Notes: generated from the sequence alone by a model not told the origin. Positions 15,066 through 23,935 are shown, numbered from the stretch's first letter. The stretch is DNA of 51,294 nt from Actinomycetes bacterium (GCA_023437745.1 JAEZFI010000088.1:1-51294); one strand, 5' to 3'. Numbers and translations: made by a program.

Positions 15066-17697
15066 GAACCAACGTTCCCACGCCGGGTCGACGTTGCCGA
15101 TCACCTCGGCGGCCACGATGTCGCCCGACGAGGTCCTCGGATCCCTGGGCAGCCAGGCGTCGGGACTGGCCACCGACGAGGCCGTGGCGCGGGCGGGCGT
15201 GTACGGCCCCAACGCGGTGCGGACGCACCACGCGAGCGCGTGGTCGGTGCTCGTCAGCCAGTTCAGCAGCCCACTGCTGTGGTTGCTCCTCGTCGCCGCC
15301 GCCGTCTCCGGCTTCGTGGGCGAACGGCTCGACGCGCTGATCATCGGCATCATCGTCGCTGCCTCGGTGGGACTCGGCTTCGCCAACGAGTTCCGGGCCG
15401 AGCGGGCCGCCGAGGCCCTCCACTCCGAAGTCCGGCACAGGGTCCCCACGATGCGCGACGGCCGCTCGACCGAGGTCGAGGTGACGGCGCTCGTCCCCGG
15501 CGACGTCGTGCACCTCGGCGTCGGGTCGATCGTGCCCGCCGACCTGCGGATCCTGCAGGCGAACCACCTCCAGTGCGACGAGTCGATCCTCACCGGAGAA
15601 TCGGTCCCGGCGGAGAAGTCCGCCGACGCAGTCGGTTCCGGGGCGGCTCTCGCCGACCTGTCGTCGTGCCTGTTCATGGGGACCGTCGTGCACGAGGGGA
15701 CGGCCGACGCGGTCGTCGTCGCGTCGGGGGCGGCGACGCAGTTCGGTCGGATCGCGGTGGGGCTCGGCGACCGCCACCCCCAGACGGAGTTCCAGGTCGG
15801 GCTCGCCCGCTTCTCCGGTCTCCTCGCCAAGGTCGGTGGCGTGCTCAGCGTGACGATCCTCGTGATCAACCTGGTGCTCGGCCGCCCCGTGATCGACGCC
15901 GTCCTCTTCTCGCTCGCGGTCGCGGTGGGCATCACCCCCCAGCTCCTGCCGGCGGTCGTCTCGACCAGCCTGGCCACCGGATCCCGCCGCCTGGCGCAGC
16001 AGAAGGTCCTCGTGAAGCGGCTCGTGTGCATCGAGGACCTCGGCGACATCGACGTGCTGTTCACCGACAAGACGGGGACGCTGACCGAGGGCCACATCAG
16101 CCACCAGCGAGCGATCGACGGCGCCGGGGCGGTGAGCCCCGACGTCTTCACCCTGGGCCTCGTCTGCAACGAGTCCACACCGACTGCGGGCTCCGCGGTC
16201 GGAGGCAACTCGCTCGACGTCGCACTCTGGGAGGCAGCGGACGCCGACGCCGGCGCCGAGGTCGGGCGCTCCACCCGCATCGCCACGCTCCCGTTCGACC
16301 ACGACCGTCGCTGCGCCTCGGTCCTGGTCGAGCGCGACGGCCGGCGGACCCTCGTCACCAAGGGGGCACCCGAGGCGGTCCTCGACCGCTGCGTCGCCGT
16401 GCCCGACGAGGCTCGACGCGTGCTCGACGCCGAGTTCGGGGCCGGCAACCGCGTCGTCGCCGTCGCCACGCGCCCGGCCAGCGGCTCCAGCGACGAGCTG
16501 ACGGCAGCCGACGAGCGGGACCTCGAGCTCGCCGGGTTCCTCGTGTTCCTGGACCAGCCGAAGCCGTCCGCCGCGAGGTCCGTCGCCCGGCTGGGCGAGC
16601 TGGGCATCACGGTCAAGATCGTCACCGGCGACAACCCGCTCGTGGCCGAGACGGTGTGCCGGAGCCTCGGCGTGGCGTCGGGCGGGACGCTCACCGGTGC
16701 CGACCTCGACGAGATCGACGACGCCGGACTCATGGACGCGGTGAGCCGCTCGACGATCTTCGCCCGTGTCAGCCCGGAGCAGGAGGCACGGATCCTGCGC
16801 GCCCAGCGCGAGGCGGGCTCCGGCGTGGCGTTCCTCGGCGACGGGGTGAACGACGCCCTCGCGCTGCACCACGCCGACGTCGGCATCTCGGTCGACTCGG
16901 CGACGGACGTGGCGAAGGACGCGGCGGACATCATCCTGCTCGAGAGCGACCTCGACGTCCTCGCTGACGGCGTGGCCGAGGGGCGCCGGATCTTCGCCAA
17001 CACCATCAAGTACGTCCTCATGGGGACCTCGTCGAACTTCGGGAACATGTTCAGCGTGACGGTCGCGGCGGCGTTCCTCCCGTTCCTGCCGATGCTCCCG
17101 TTCCAGATCCTCCTGAACAACCTGCTCTACGACACGAGCCAGATGGCCATCCCGACCGACCGTGTCGATGCGGAGCAGCTGTCGCGGCCGTCGCACTGGG
17201 ACATCGCGTTCATCCGACGGTTCATGGTCCGCTTCGGCCCGATCAGCTCGGTGTTCGACTTCGGGACCTTCGCCGTGATGCTCTGGGCGTTCGACGCCTC
17301 GGCGGCCGAGTTCCGCTCGGGTTGGTTCGTGGAGTCGCTCGCCACCCAGGCGCTCATCGTGTTCGCGATCCGCACGCGCCGCGTGCCGTTCCTCAGGAGC
17401 CGCCCGTCGATGCCGCTGCTGGTCTCGGTGCTCGCCGTCGTCACGGTCGCAGCGATCATTCCCCAGAGCCCGCTCCGAGGCGCGCTCGGGTTCGCCGCGC
17501 TGCCGCCCGCCTTCTTCGCCGTGCTCGTCGCGTTCGTGGTGGGGTACCTCGTGTGCGTGGAGGTCGCGAAGTTCGTCCCCTACCGCCGAGCGACGCCCGT
17601 CACGGAGCGCCCGCTCCAACGCTCGGAGGCCCACCGCGTCCACCGGATCGCTGCCCGCTGGAGCCACCACCGGCCGCTCTCGTCGCATTCGGGTTGA
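15064..17697 (+). CDS. mgtA: Magnesium-transporting P-type ATPase (MgtA type)
   Basis: An 877-residue P3B-type ATPase that imports Mg2+ at the expense of ATP. TGES is at 177-180, a conserved membrane segment around GITPQLLPAV near 289-298, VLVKRLVCIEDLG followed by DKTGTLTEGH with the phosphorylated Asp335, TGDNPLVAETVC, and GDGVNDALALHHADVGISV. The C-terminal NNLLYDTSQMAIPTD is specific to MgtA/MgtB among P-type ATPases. About ten membrane segments are seen. ATG 15064 follows an AT-rich stretch; ATG 15118 is an alternative that loses only a non-conserved N-terminus. Low-Mg2+ control is expected from the family, but no Mg riboswitch is visible. Confidence 0.92.
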   Translation: MNQRSHAGSTLPITSAATMSPDEVLGSLGSQASGLATDEAVARAGVYGPNAVRTHHASAWSVLVSQFSSPLLWLLLVAAAVSGFVGERLDALIIGIIVAASVGLGFANEFRAERAAEALHSEVRHRVPTMRDGRSTEVEVTALVPGDVVHLGVGSIVPADLRILQANHLQCDESILTGESVPAEKSADAVGSGAALADLSSCLFMGTVVHEGTADAVVVASGAATQFGRIAVGLGDRHPQTEFQVGLARFSGLLAKVGGVLSVTILVINLVLGRPVIDAVLFSLAVAVGITPQLLPAVVSTSLATGSRRLAQQKVLVKRLVCIEDLGDIDVLFTDKTGTLTEGHISHQRAIDGAGAVSPDVFTLGLVCNESTPTAGSAVGGNSLDVALWEAADADAGAEVGRSTRIATLPFDHDRRCASVLVERDGRRTLVTKGAPEAVLDRCVAVPDEARRVLDAEFGAGNRVVAVATRPASGSSDELTAADERDLELAGFLVFLDQPKPSAARSVARLGELGITVKIVTGDNPLVAETVCRSLGVASGGTLTGADLDEIDDAGLMDAVSRSTIFARVSPEQEARILRAQREAGSGVAFLGDGVNDALALHHADVGISVDSATDVAKDAADIILLESDLDVLADGVAEGRRIFANTIKYVLMGTSSNFGNMFSVTVAAAFLPFLPMLPFQILLNNLLYDTSQMAIPTDRVDAEQLSRPSHWDIAFIRRFMVRFGPISSVFDFGTFAVMLWAFDASAAEFRSGWFVESLATQALIVFAIRTRRVPFLRSRPSMPLLVSVLAVVTVAAIIPQSPLRGALGFAALPPAFFAVLVAFVVGYLVCVEVAKFVPYRRATPVTERPLQRSEAHRVHRIAARWSHHRPLSSHSG

Positions 17698-17736
17698 GGG
17701 CGCCGGTCACGCGGCGAGCGCTCCACGACCGCCCGG

Positions 17737-18864
17737 TCAGGCGATGGCCTGCCCGATGAGGAGCACGACCGTGCCGGCGGTGACGGCGGGCAGGACGATC
17801 GGCGCCACCCCGGCCACGTAGCCGCGCCACGAGACCTGGTGGCCTTCGTCGCGGACCACTCGGCGCCACAGGAGGTTGGCGAGGGCACCCACGGGGAGGA
17901 GGGCCGCGGCGCTGTTCACGCCCCACAGCCAGCCCCACATCCCCGCCGTCATCCTCCCCGAGCCGTTGAGCCCGACGAACAGCGCCGGGAGGTTGTTCAG
18001 CGCGTTGGCAGCGGTGCCGCCCACGGCGACCCCGGCCGCCGCCGCGCCGACGGAGTCGCTCGCCACGATGCCCGACATCAGGTCCGCAGGGACGACCAGC
18101 GCGACGAGCGCTCCCACCGCGGCGACGCCGGCTGCTGTGGCGAGCGGGATCGAGCGCAGAGGGAGCCGGCGCAGGACCACCACCAGCACGGCGTCCGCCA
18201 CCAGCGTGGCGACCCACGGTGCGAGACCGAGCGACGGGCCGGCCACGAACGCGAGCAACAGCGCCGTCACGACCGTCCCCCCGACCCTCAGGGCGCGACG
18301 GTCCACCCCGGACGCCGCCACCGGAAGGCGGATCGCGGCGCCGCTCCGGCGGTACACGAGCCAGCCGACCACGACCGCTGCAGCGGTGGGTGCGCCCAGG
18401 TGGCGCAGCACGTCCCCGGAGCTCACGCCGTGCTGATCGGCGACGACGAGGTTGGTCAGGTTGGACACCGTCAGCGCCGACGACGCCAGCGACGCGAGCA
18501 CCAGTGGGATCACGGCGAGCCGCACCGGGTCGACGCCGGCGTGGCGGCCGATCCGCAGGTAGAGCGGGGTCAGCAGCACGATCGTGGTGTCCAGGTTCAG
18601 CACGACCGTCGTCGCGGCGGCGAGGGCCCAGAGCCAGGCGAGCCGGAGCTCCTCGCCGGAGCGCTCGTGCAGTCGACCGGCGATCGCCTCGAAGAAGCCC
18701 AGCTCGTCGAGCAGCGCCGCCAGCGGCACGGCGGCGAGCAGGAAGGCGAGGGCAGGACCGAGCGCGCTCAGCTGCTCGGCGACACGGTCCACGGGCGCCG
18801 ACGATACGGCCACCCTGCCGACCGTCGGTCCCTCCGGCGGGCCGGTGGAGACCTCGGAACCCAT
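17737..18864 (-). CDS. ArsB/NhaD-type anion permease
   Basis: About 375 residues, ten or so membrane segments, of the ion-transporter superfamily that includes ArsB (arsenite efflux) and SLC13-like carriers. NLDTTIVLLTPL (about 100-110) and SNLTNLVVA, with GGTAANALNNLPALFVG in the second half, are the paired re-entrant loop signatures. No ars regulator or arsenate reductase is nearby, so arsenite specificity is not supported. ATG 18864 is preferred because the reading frame upstream runs into the divergent gene's promoter. It shares that promoter region with the reductase fusion gene. Confidence 0.78.
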   Translation of the reverse strand: MGSEVSTGPPEGPTVGRVAVSSAPVDRVAEQLSALGPALAFLLAAVPLAALLDELGFFEAIAGRLHERSGEELRLAWLWALAAATTVVLNLDTTIVLLTPLYLRIGRHAGVDPVRLAVIPLVLASLASSALTVSNLTNLVVADQHGVSSGDVLRHLGAPTAAAVVVGWLVYRRSGAAIRLPVAASGVDRRALRVGGTVVTALLLAFVAGPSLGLAPWVATLVADAVLVVVLRRLPLRSIPLATAAGVAAVGALVALVVPADLMSGIVASDSVGAAAAGVAVGGTAANALNNLPALFVGLNGSGRMTAGMWGWLWGVNSAAALLPVGALANLLWRRVVRDEGHQVSWRGYVAGVAPIVLPAVTAGTVVLLIGQAIA

Positions 18865-18882
18865 GGCTCGGGCCGACCATCT

Positions 18883-18892
18883 GAAATAGGTT
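18883..18892. promoter_or_regulatory. Overlapping divergent -10 elements (second example)
   Basis: Rightward TAGGTT (18887-18892) is 6 nt before the ATG at 18899. Leftward TATTTC (18883-18888) points towards the permease gene. They share the TA at 18887-18888, the same geometry as at 807-816. Confidence 0.45.
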
Positions 18893-18898
18893 GCCGCC

Positions 18899-20608
18899 AT
18901 GAGCCAACCCGTCCTCCTCGCCGTGGAGTCGGACGCTCCGACGCTGTCCGACGTCGAACGGGAGCTGACGGACCGGTACCGCCGCCACTACCAGGTGGTG
19001 TGCGTGAGCTCGCCGGACGACGCCCGCACCCACCTCGACGAGTTCGCCGCGTCGGGTGTCGACGTGGCCGTCGTCCTCGCCGGTCAACGTCTGCCGGGCA
19101 CGACCGGCATCGACCTGCTGGGCGAGGTCCGCCACGCCCACCGCCACGCCCGCCGCGCACTCCTCATCGAGTGGGGGGACTGGGGCCAGCGGCCGACGGG
19201 CCGGGCGATCTTCGACGGGATCGCGAAGGGTCGGCTCGACCACTACGTCCTGCGACCTGCGGCGTCGCCCGACGAGCTGTTCCACCAGACGATCTCGGGC
19301 ATGCTGCTCGACTGGGCCGAGGCCAGCCGGGCCGCTCCCAACACCATCCACATCGTGGGCGACTCGTGGTCGGGTCGCTCCTACGAGCTGCGCGAGGCGC
19401 TCCAGCAGTGCGCCATCCCGCACACGTTCTGCCTGCTCGACTCGCCGGAGGGACGCGAGCTCACGGCCGGCGTGGGGCACGTGGACGAGGACCTCCCGCT
19501 CATGATCTTCCCGAACGGCGAGGTCCTGCGGAACCCGACGAACTCCGAGATCGCCCTGGCCGCCGGCGCGCCGGTCGACCCCGAGCGCGAGCACTTCGAC
19601 CTGGTCGTCGTGGGCGCGGGTCCGGCTGGTCTGTCCGCTGCCGTGTACGGGGCGTCCGAGGGCCTGAGCACCCTGGTGGTCGACCGTGGCGGCATCGGCG
19701 GTCAGGCCACGTCCAGCTCCCTGATCCGCAACTACCTCGGGTTCCCCCGCGGGATCGCCGGCCACCAGCTCGCCAGGTCGGCCTACGACCAGGCGTGGGT
19801 GTTCGGCGCCGAGTTCGCGTTCATGCACACGGTGACGAGCATCGAGCGCGAGGGTGAGGACGTCGTCGTCGGCCTCTCGGAGGGCCCTCGGGTCAGGGCC
19901 GCGGCGGTCCTCCTGGCGATGGGCGCCAGCTACCGCCGCCTCGGTGTCCCGTCGCTCGAGGCGCTGGTCGGCGCGGGCGTCTACTACGGCGGGACGATGT
20001 CGGAGGCTCCGGCGGTGTCGGGCTGCAACGTGGTCGTCGTGGGCGGCGCCAACTCGGCGGGACAGGCGGTGCTGCACCTCGCCCGCTATGCCGGGAAGGT
20101 CACGCTGGTCGTGCGCGGTTCCTCCCTCGACGCCGGCATGTCGGAGTACCTCGTCAGCCAGGTGGAGGCCACCGACAACATCGAGGTGCGCCTCGGCACC
20201 AAGGTGATCGGTGGCGGTGGCGAGGGGCGGCTCGAGCGTGTCGTGGTGAGCGACGTCGACGGGCGCAGCGAGGAGACCCTCGACGCATCGGCGCTCTTCC
20301 TCCTCATCGGCGCCGAGCCCTACACCGAGTGGCTCCCGTCGTCCGTGGAGCGCGATGCGCAGGGTTTCGTCCTGACGGGTGCCGACATCTCACCCGGTCG
20401 GTGGACGCTGGACCGCCCGCCGTTCGCGCTGGAGACCAGCCTGCCCGGGGTGTTCGCCGGCGGCGACACCCGTCATGGCTCCGTCAAGCGCGTCGCGTCC
20501 GCGGTGGGCGAAGGGTCGATCGCGGTGCAACTGGTCCACCGGCTGTTCGCGGCGGAGGGACGCGTCCGGCGCGGCCACCGAGCCGTCGACGCGACCGGTG
20601 TCGCCTAG
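18899..20608 (+). CDS. Fused pseudo-receiver / thioredoxin-fold / thioredoxin-reductase-like flavoprotein
   Basis: A 569-residue cytoplasmic fusion. A receiver-like domain (about 1-130) has Gly62 where the phospho-acceptor Asp is expected (VVLAGQRLPG). A thioredoxin/glutaredoxin-like segment (about 148-215, cis-Pro region LPLMIFPNG) comes next. A TrxB-like domain (about 232-550) binds FAD via VVGAGPAGLSA (238-248) and NAD(P)H via VVGGANSAGQA. The redox CxxC of thioredoxin reductase is missing: the region before the NADPH motif reads GVYYGGTMSEA, and only Cys376 is near. Such fusions are known in bacteria. The role is probably flavin-based redox sensing or reduction of a partner. Confidence 0.85.
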   Translation: MSQPVLLAVESDAPTLSDVERELTDRYRRHYQVVCVSSPDDARTHLDEFAASGVDVAVVLAGQRLPGTTGIDLLGEVRHAHRHARRALLIEWGDWGQRPTGRAIFDGIAKGRLDHYVLRPAASPDELFHQTISGMLLDWAEASRAAPNTIHIVGDSWSGRSYELREALQQCAIPHTFCLLDSPEGRELTAGVGHVDEDLPLMIFPNGEVLRNPTNSEIALAAGAPVDPEREHFDLVVVGAGPAGLSAAVYGASEGLSTLVVDRGGIGGQATSSSLIRNYLGFPRGIAGHQLARSAYDQAWVFGAEFAFMHTVTSIEREGEDVVVGLSEGPRVRAAAVLLAMGASYRRLGVPSLEALVGAGVYYGGTMSEAPAVSGCNVVVVGGANSAGQAVLHLARYAGKVTLVVRGSSLDAGMSEYLVSQVEATDNIEVRLGTKVIGGGGEGRLERVVVSDVDGRSEETLDASALFLLIGAEPYTEWLPSSVERDAQGFVLTGADISPGRWTLDRPPFALETSLPGVFAGGDTRHGSVKRVASAVGEGSIAVQLVHRLFAAEGRVRRGHRAVDATGVA

Positions 20609-20805
20609 ACGCAGTTCGGGCACGGCGAGTTCCGCCCGAGCCAGTCCCAGAGGACGAAGTAGAGGAACCCGGAGATCGAGCTGGCGATCCACGCCTCGAT
20701 GCGGGCCTGATCCTCGGGGGTCTGAGGCGGCGTGCAGGACGTCGCCCCGAGCGACATCACGCCCACGGCCATCACCGCGCCCACACCGGCTCGGAACTTC
20801 CTCAT
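20605..20805 (-). CDS. Small exported protein ending in CPNC
   Basis: A 66-residue protein. A hydrophobic signal segment (about 5-22) ends near ATSC, a weak lipobox, followed by a short domain WLGRNSPCPNCV with a terminal CxxC. A GGGGAGGG Shine-Dalgarno fixes ATG 20805. Its stop and the stop of the rightward flavoprotein overlap in CTAG. The function is unknown; the terminal CxxC could be a metal or thiol site, which is notable beside a redox flavoprotein but may be coincidence. Confidence 0.6.
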   Translation of the reverse strand: MRKFRAGVGAVMAVGVMSLGATSCTPPQTPEDQARIEAWIASSISGFLYFVLWDWLGRNSPCPNCV

Positions 20806-20872
20806 CGTTCGCCCTCCCCTCGGCGGGTGACCCCGCCGGCGCCACAAGCTAGCGAGTCGGCAGCGACCCCGC

Positions 20873-21922
20873 TCAGATCGCGACGACGACCTTGCCGCGA
20901 GCCCGACCCTCCGACACGTCCCGGATGGCGGCGGCCACCTCGCTCAAGGGGTACGTGCGGTCGATGGCCGGTGAGACCGCACCCGAGTCCACGAGCGCCC
21001 GAAGGGCATCGAGGTCGGCGGCGTTCTCGGACGACAGGAACGTTCCCAGCTGCTGGCGGACGAAGAGCGACAGCACCGTGGCCCGGAGCTGCCGGTCGGT
21101 GCCACCCAGCCACCGCCCGTCGGTCTCGCCGCCGACGATCACCAGCCGTCCTGTCGGGGTCAGGGCCCGGCGCAGCGCCGACAGCGGACGGTTGCCGCCG
21201 ATGTCGAGGATCACGTCGTACTGCGCGGCGCCGCTCGTCGGGTCGGCGAGCGCGTAGTCGAGCACGTGGTCCGCTCCGAGCGATCGGACCAGGTCGACCT
21301 TGCCCGCACTGCACACGCCGGTGACCTCGGCGCCAAGCTCCTTGGCGATCTGCACGGCGAAGGTCCCGACGCCGCCGGAGGCGCCGAGGATGAGGACCCG
21401 CTCGCCGGGTTGCACCTTCCCGTGGTCACGGACGGCCTGCAACGCGGTCAGCCCCGAGATCGGGACGGCAGCGGCCTGCTCGAACGAGAGGGAGGTCGGC
21501 ATGTGCGCGAGCCGCGCCGGATCCACCTGGGCGTACTCGGCGAAGGCGCTCTCGCTGGTCCCGTACACCCGGTCGCCCACCTCGAATCCGGCCACGTCGC
21601 GTCCGATCGACACGACGGTGCCGGCGATGCTCCGGCCGGGGTTGGCAGCCTTGGGTCGGCGGAGGCCGAACCCGGCGGCGCGCATCGGGTAGGGGAGCCC
21701 GGCCATGATGTGCCAGGTGCCGCGGTCGATGCTCGCGGCGTGGACCCGTACGAGCACCTCGCCGTCGCTCGGTGTCGGGCGGGGGACGTCGGCGAGGCGC
21801 AGCACCTCCTCGGGCACCAACCCGTAGCGGCGCTGGACGATCGATCGCATCGTCGAGTCGTCGGGGTCCGTCGCCGCCGATCGGCGATCGACGAGGTGCG
21901 GGGTGTCGAGTGTCTCGTGCAT
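20873..21922 (-). CDS. Medium-chain dehydrogenase/reductase (quinone oxidoreductase-like)
   Basis: A 349-residue NAD(P)-dependent MDR enzyme. The N-terminal GroES-like domain (about 30-150) has VRVHAASIDRGTW and GTVVSIGRDVAGFEVGDRVYG. The Rossmann part contains VLILGASGGVGTFAVQIAKELGAEVTGVCS. The zinc-ligand Cys residues of alcohol dehydrogenases are absent, so it fits the zinc-free quinone/enone reductase branch. ATG 21922 or 21850 are both possible starts; the family core begins near 21850. Divergent from a TetR regulator with two operators between, so it is probably the regulated target. Confidence 0.87.
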   Translation of the reverse strand: MHETLDTPHLVDRRSAATDPDDSTMRSIVQRRYGLVPEEVLRLADVPRPTPSDGEVLVRVHAASIDRGTWHIMAGLPYPMRAAGFGLRRPKAANPGRSIAGTVVSIGRDVAGFEVGDRVYGTSESAFAEYAQVDPARLAHMPTSLSFEQAAAVPISGLTALQAVRDHGKVQPGERVLILGASGGVGTFAVQIAKELGAEVTGVCSAGKVDLVRSLGADHVLDYALADPTSGAAQYDVILDIGGNRPLSALRRALTPTGRLVIVGGETDGRWLGGTDRQLRATVLSLFVRQQLGTFLSSENAADLDALRALVDSGAVSPAIDRTYPLSEVAAAIRDVSEGRARGKVVVAI

Positions 21923-21943
21923 CGGTCGCTCCGGGGTCGCTGG

Positions 21944-21980
21944 ACTTACGTTGTAAGTACCGTATGCTTACAACGTAAGT
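21944..21980. promoter_or_regulatory. Twin TetR operators
   Basis: Two palindromes: ACTTACGTTGTAAGT (21944-21958, 6-bp arms around GTT) and CTTACAACGTAAGT (21967-21980, 5-bp arms around AAC). The second is the reverse complement of the first apart from one end base, so together they form a larger inverted repeat. They lie between the MDR gene and the TetR gene and overlap both putative promoters. Confidence 0.75.
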
Positions 21981-22012
21981 ACGTCAACCGGCAATCGGAT
22001 CGAGGTCGACAG

Positions 22013-22693
22013 GTGGCGACGAGGAAGCGCACGCAGGCCGCACGGGAGCGGGTGCCGCTCACGCGTGATCGGGTCCTGCACGCCGCGGTGGCCTTCGCCG
22101 ACGAGCTGGGGATCGACGCGCTCAGCATGCGCAAGCTCGGCGAAGCACTCGGGGTCGAGGCGATGTCGCTCTACAACCACGTGTCGAGCAAGGACGAGCT
22201 CCTCGACGGCATGGTGGACCTGGTCTTCGGTGAGATCGACCTGCCCGACGACTCGGATGGGTGGCGCCCTGCGATGCGGGACCGCGCCGAGTCGGTGCGG
22301 TCGGCGCTCACGCGCCACCGCTGGGCCATCGGCCTGATGGAGTCGAGGACCTCGCCGGGTCCGGCGACCCTTCGGCACCACGACGCCGTCATCGGCGCGC
22401 TCCGCCGAGGCGGGTTCTCCGTGGCCCTCACGGCCCACGCGTTCGCTGCCCTCGACAGCTACATCTACGGGTTCGCACTGCAGGAGGCGAGCCTCCCGTT
22501 CGAGAGCGGCGAGGAGACCGGCGAGCTCGCCCAGGCGATCCTCGACCAGGCGGAACCCGACGAGTACCCCCACCTGACCGAGCTCGCCGTCGAGCACGTC
22601 ATGCAGCCGGGCTACGACTTCGGCGACGAGTTCGGGTTCGGCCTGGACCTCCTGCTCGACGGGTTGGAGAGCGCCCTCGGTGGTGACGCCTGA
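22013..22693 (+). CDS. TetR-family regulator (TetR_C type)
   Basis: A 226-residue repressor. The N-terminal HTH (about 15-60) is VLHAAVAFADELGIDALSM then LGEALGVEAMSLYNHVSSKDELLDGM; the C-terminal ligand domain is of the tetracycline-repressor type. The GTG at 22013 follows GAGG by 7 nt, and basic residues precede the HTH as usual. The twin palindromes upstream are the probable autoregulatory operators. The ligand is unknown, perhaps the substrate of the divergent dehydrogenase. Confidence 0.9.
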   Translation: MATRKRTQAARERVPLTRDRVLHAAVAFADELGIDALSMRKLGEALGVEAMSLYNHVSSKDELLDGMVDLVFGEIDLPDDSDGWRPAMRDRAESVRSALTRHRWAIGLMESRTSPGPATLRHHDAVIGALRRGGFSVALTAHAFAALDSYIYGFALQEASLPFESGEETGELAQAILDQAEPDEYPHLTELAVEHVMQPGYDFGDEFGFGLDLLLDGLESALGGDA

Positions 22694-22704
22694 GCGCCGC
22701 CTGC

Positions 22705-23466
22705 TCAGGTCTTCGCGCCGAACGTCCCCACCTGCACGTCGTCGAGCAGGATCCACGTGGCGGCGCCCCTGGCCAGCACCTCACCGTCGGCGGACCACAC
22801 GGCCGACCCGGCGAACAGCTTGCGACCCTGGACGTCGACCTGCCATCCGCCGACGACGAGGTCGTCACCCACCGCGGGACGACGGTCGACGCGGGCCGCC
22901 AACTGGCCCAGGACCGCAGGCCCCCTCGTGGAGCCGTCCGGTGCGTTGAGCCACGACAGGCCGCTCGGGCAGTCCAGCGCCGCCCACATGATCCGGGGAT
23001 CGACCAGCCCGTCGTCACCCGCGGTGGACGGGGCGGGTCGCCACGGCCACGCCACCATCGTGTCGCTGACCGGTGCCGGGAAGAGCCGCAGCCCGTCGCC
23101 CGGCTCGCGAGCGGGACCGCAGCTGAAGCACCGCTCGAACGGGTGGTGCCGGTGGTACCCGTCGGCGTCGAAGCCGGCGACCGCCGCCGACAGCACCTCG
23201 GGTGTCGGCGCGTCGGGAGCGTCGATGGTGGCGGTCCACGGTCGCGCCGTCGCGACGACCTCGCCGGCCGCCTCCAGCTGGATGCCGTCACCCGTGGCGA
23301 CCACCGCGAGCGGCGACTCGAGGGGAGGGGCCAGGCGCAGCCGGACCTCGGCCGGACCGTCGCTCAGCGCCCCGGCCGCGACGCCGCACGCGTAACCGCC
23401 GTTGGCCGAGCCGGGCGGGCCGTTGAAGCGGGCGCGGATCGAGACGGAGCCGGCAGCATCAGCCAC
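22705..23466 (-). CDS. Hotdog-fold thioesterase-like protein
   Basis: A 253-residue protein. RFNGPPGSANGGYACGVAAG (about 13-32) is the start of a hotdog-like domain found in actinobacterial thioesterase-like proteins, followed by a CFSCGPAREPGDGL motif (about 113-126) in which two Cys may bind metal. Two hotdog halves are suggested by the size. It begins 8 nt inside the end of the upstream START-like gene, so the two are translationally coupled. Substrate unknown; acyl-CoA is the likely class. Confidence 0.7.
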   Translation of the reverse strand: MADAAGSVSIRARFNGPPGSANGGYACGVAAGALSDGPAEVRLRLAPPLESPLAVVATGDGIQLEAAGEVVATARPWTATIDAPDAPTPEVLSAAVAGFDADGYHRHHPFERCFSCGPAREPGDGLRLFPAPVSDTMVAWPWRPAPSTAGDDGLVDPRIMWAALDCPSGLSWLNAPDGSTRGPAVLGQLAARVDRRPAVGDDLVVGGWQVDVQGRKLFAGSAVWSADGEVLARGAATWILLDDVQVGTFGAKT

Positions 23467-23935
23467 GTCGGGCCACCGTGCGGGCGAGGATGCCGAGGGT
23501 CGCCCGGAGCGCGCCCTCCGACAGCACGGGGAAGATCCCTGCCTCCTTCCACGCCGGGTCGATGTCCGACCAGTCGTAGTAGGACGTCACGAGCGTCCCC
23601 TCGCCCTCGGGCGCGGGCTCCAGCCGGTAGCCGTAGACATGGCCGATCTGCGGCCGGATCGCGCCGAGGATCGTCCAGGCGATCTCCCGGTCCGGCACGA
23701 ACGTCCGGATCGTCACCGTCACGTCGTACTCGCCGAGCGGGTAGTCGTTCAGGGCCTCCCGGTCCATGTGGACGACGAAGCTGTCACCCACCGCCCCGAC
23801 CGGGTCACCCGACGCCGACATGAGCATCCCCGAGCTGTCGATGTCCACGTGGCCCTGCGGATCGCACAGGACCTCGAAGATGGCGGGTGCCGCGGCACGG
23901 ATCGTTCGCTGGGTCTCGAGCCGCTCGGTCGTCAT
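23459..23935 (-). CDS. SRPBCC (START-like) protein
   Basis: A 158-residue single-domain protein of the polyketide-cyclase/START-like fold: RTIRAAAPAIFEVLCDPQGHVDIDSS at the N-terminus, then alternating strands and a C-terminal helix. These bind hydrophobic ligands in a deep cavity. It overlaps the thioesterase-like gene and sits beside an ArsR-SRPBCC fusion on the same strand. A CAGGAT hexamer 6 nt before the ATG resembles the local -10 pattern. Confidence 0.75.
   Translation of the reverse strand: MTTERLETQRTIRAAAPAIFEVLCDPQGHVDIDSSGMLMSASGDPVGAVGDSFVVHMDREALNDYPLGEYDVTVTIRTFVPDREIAWTILGAIRPQIGHVYGYRLEPAPEGEGTLVTSYYDWSDIDPAWKEAGIFPVLSEGALRATLGILARTVARRG

Noticed and set aside
15020..15120. 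A possible Mg2+ riboswitch before mgtA.
   Set aside because: The start is leaderless or nearly so, and the upstream sequence is coding for DUF1003; no room for an M-box or mgtA leader.
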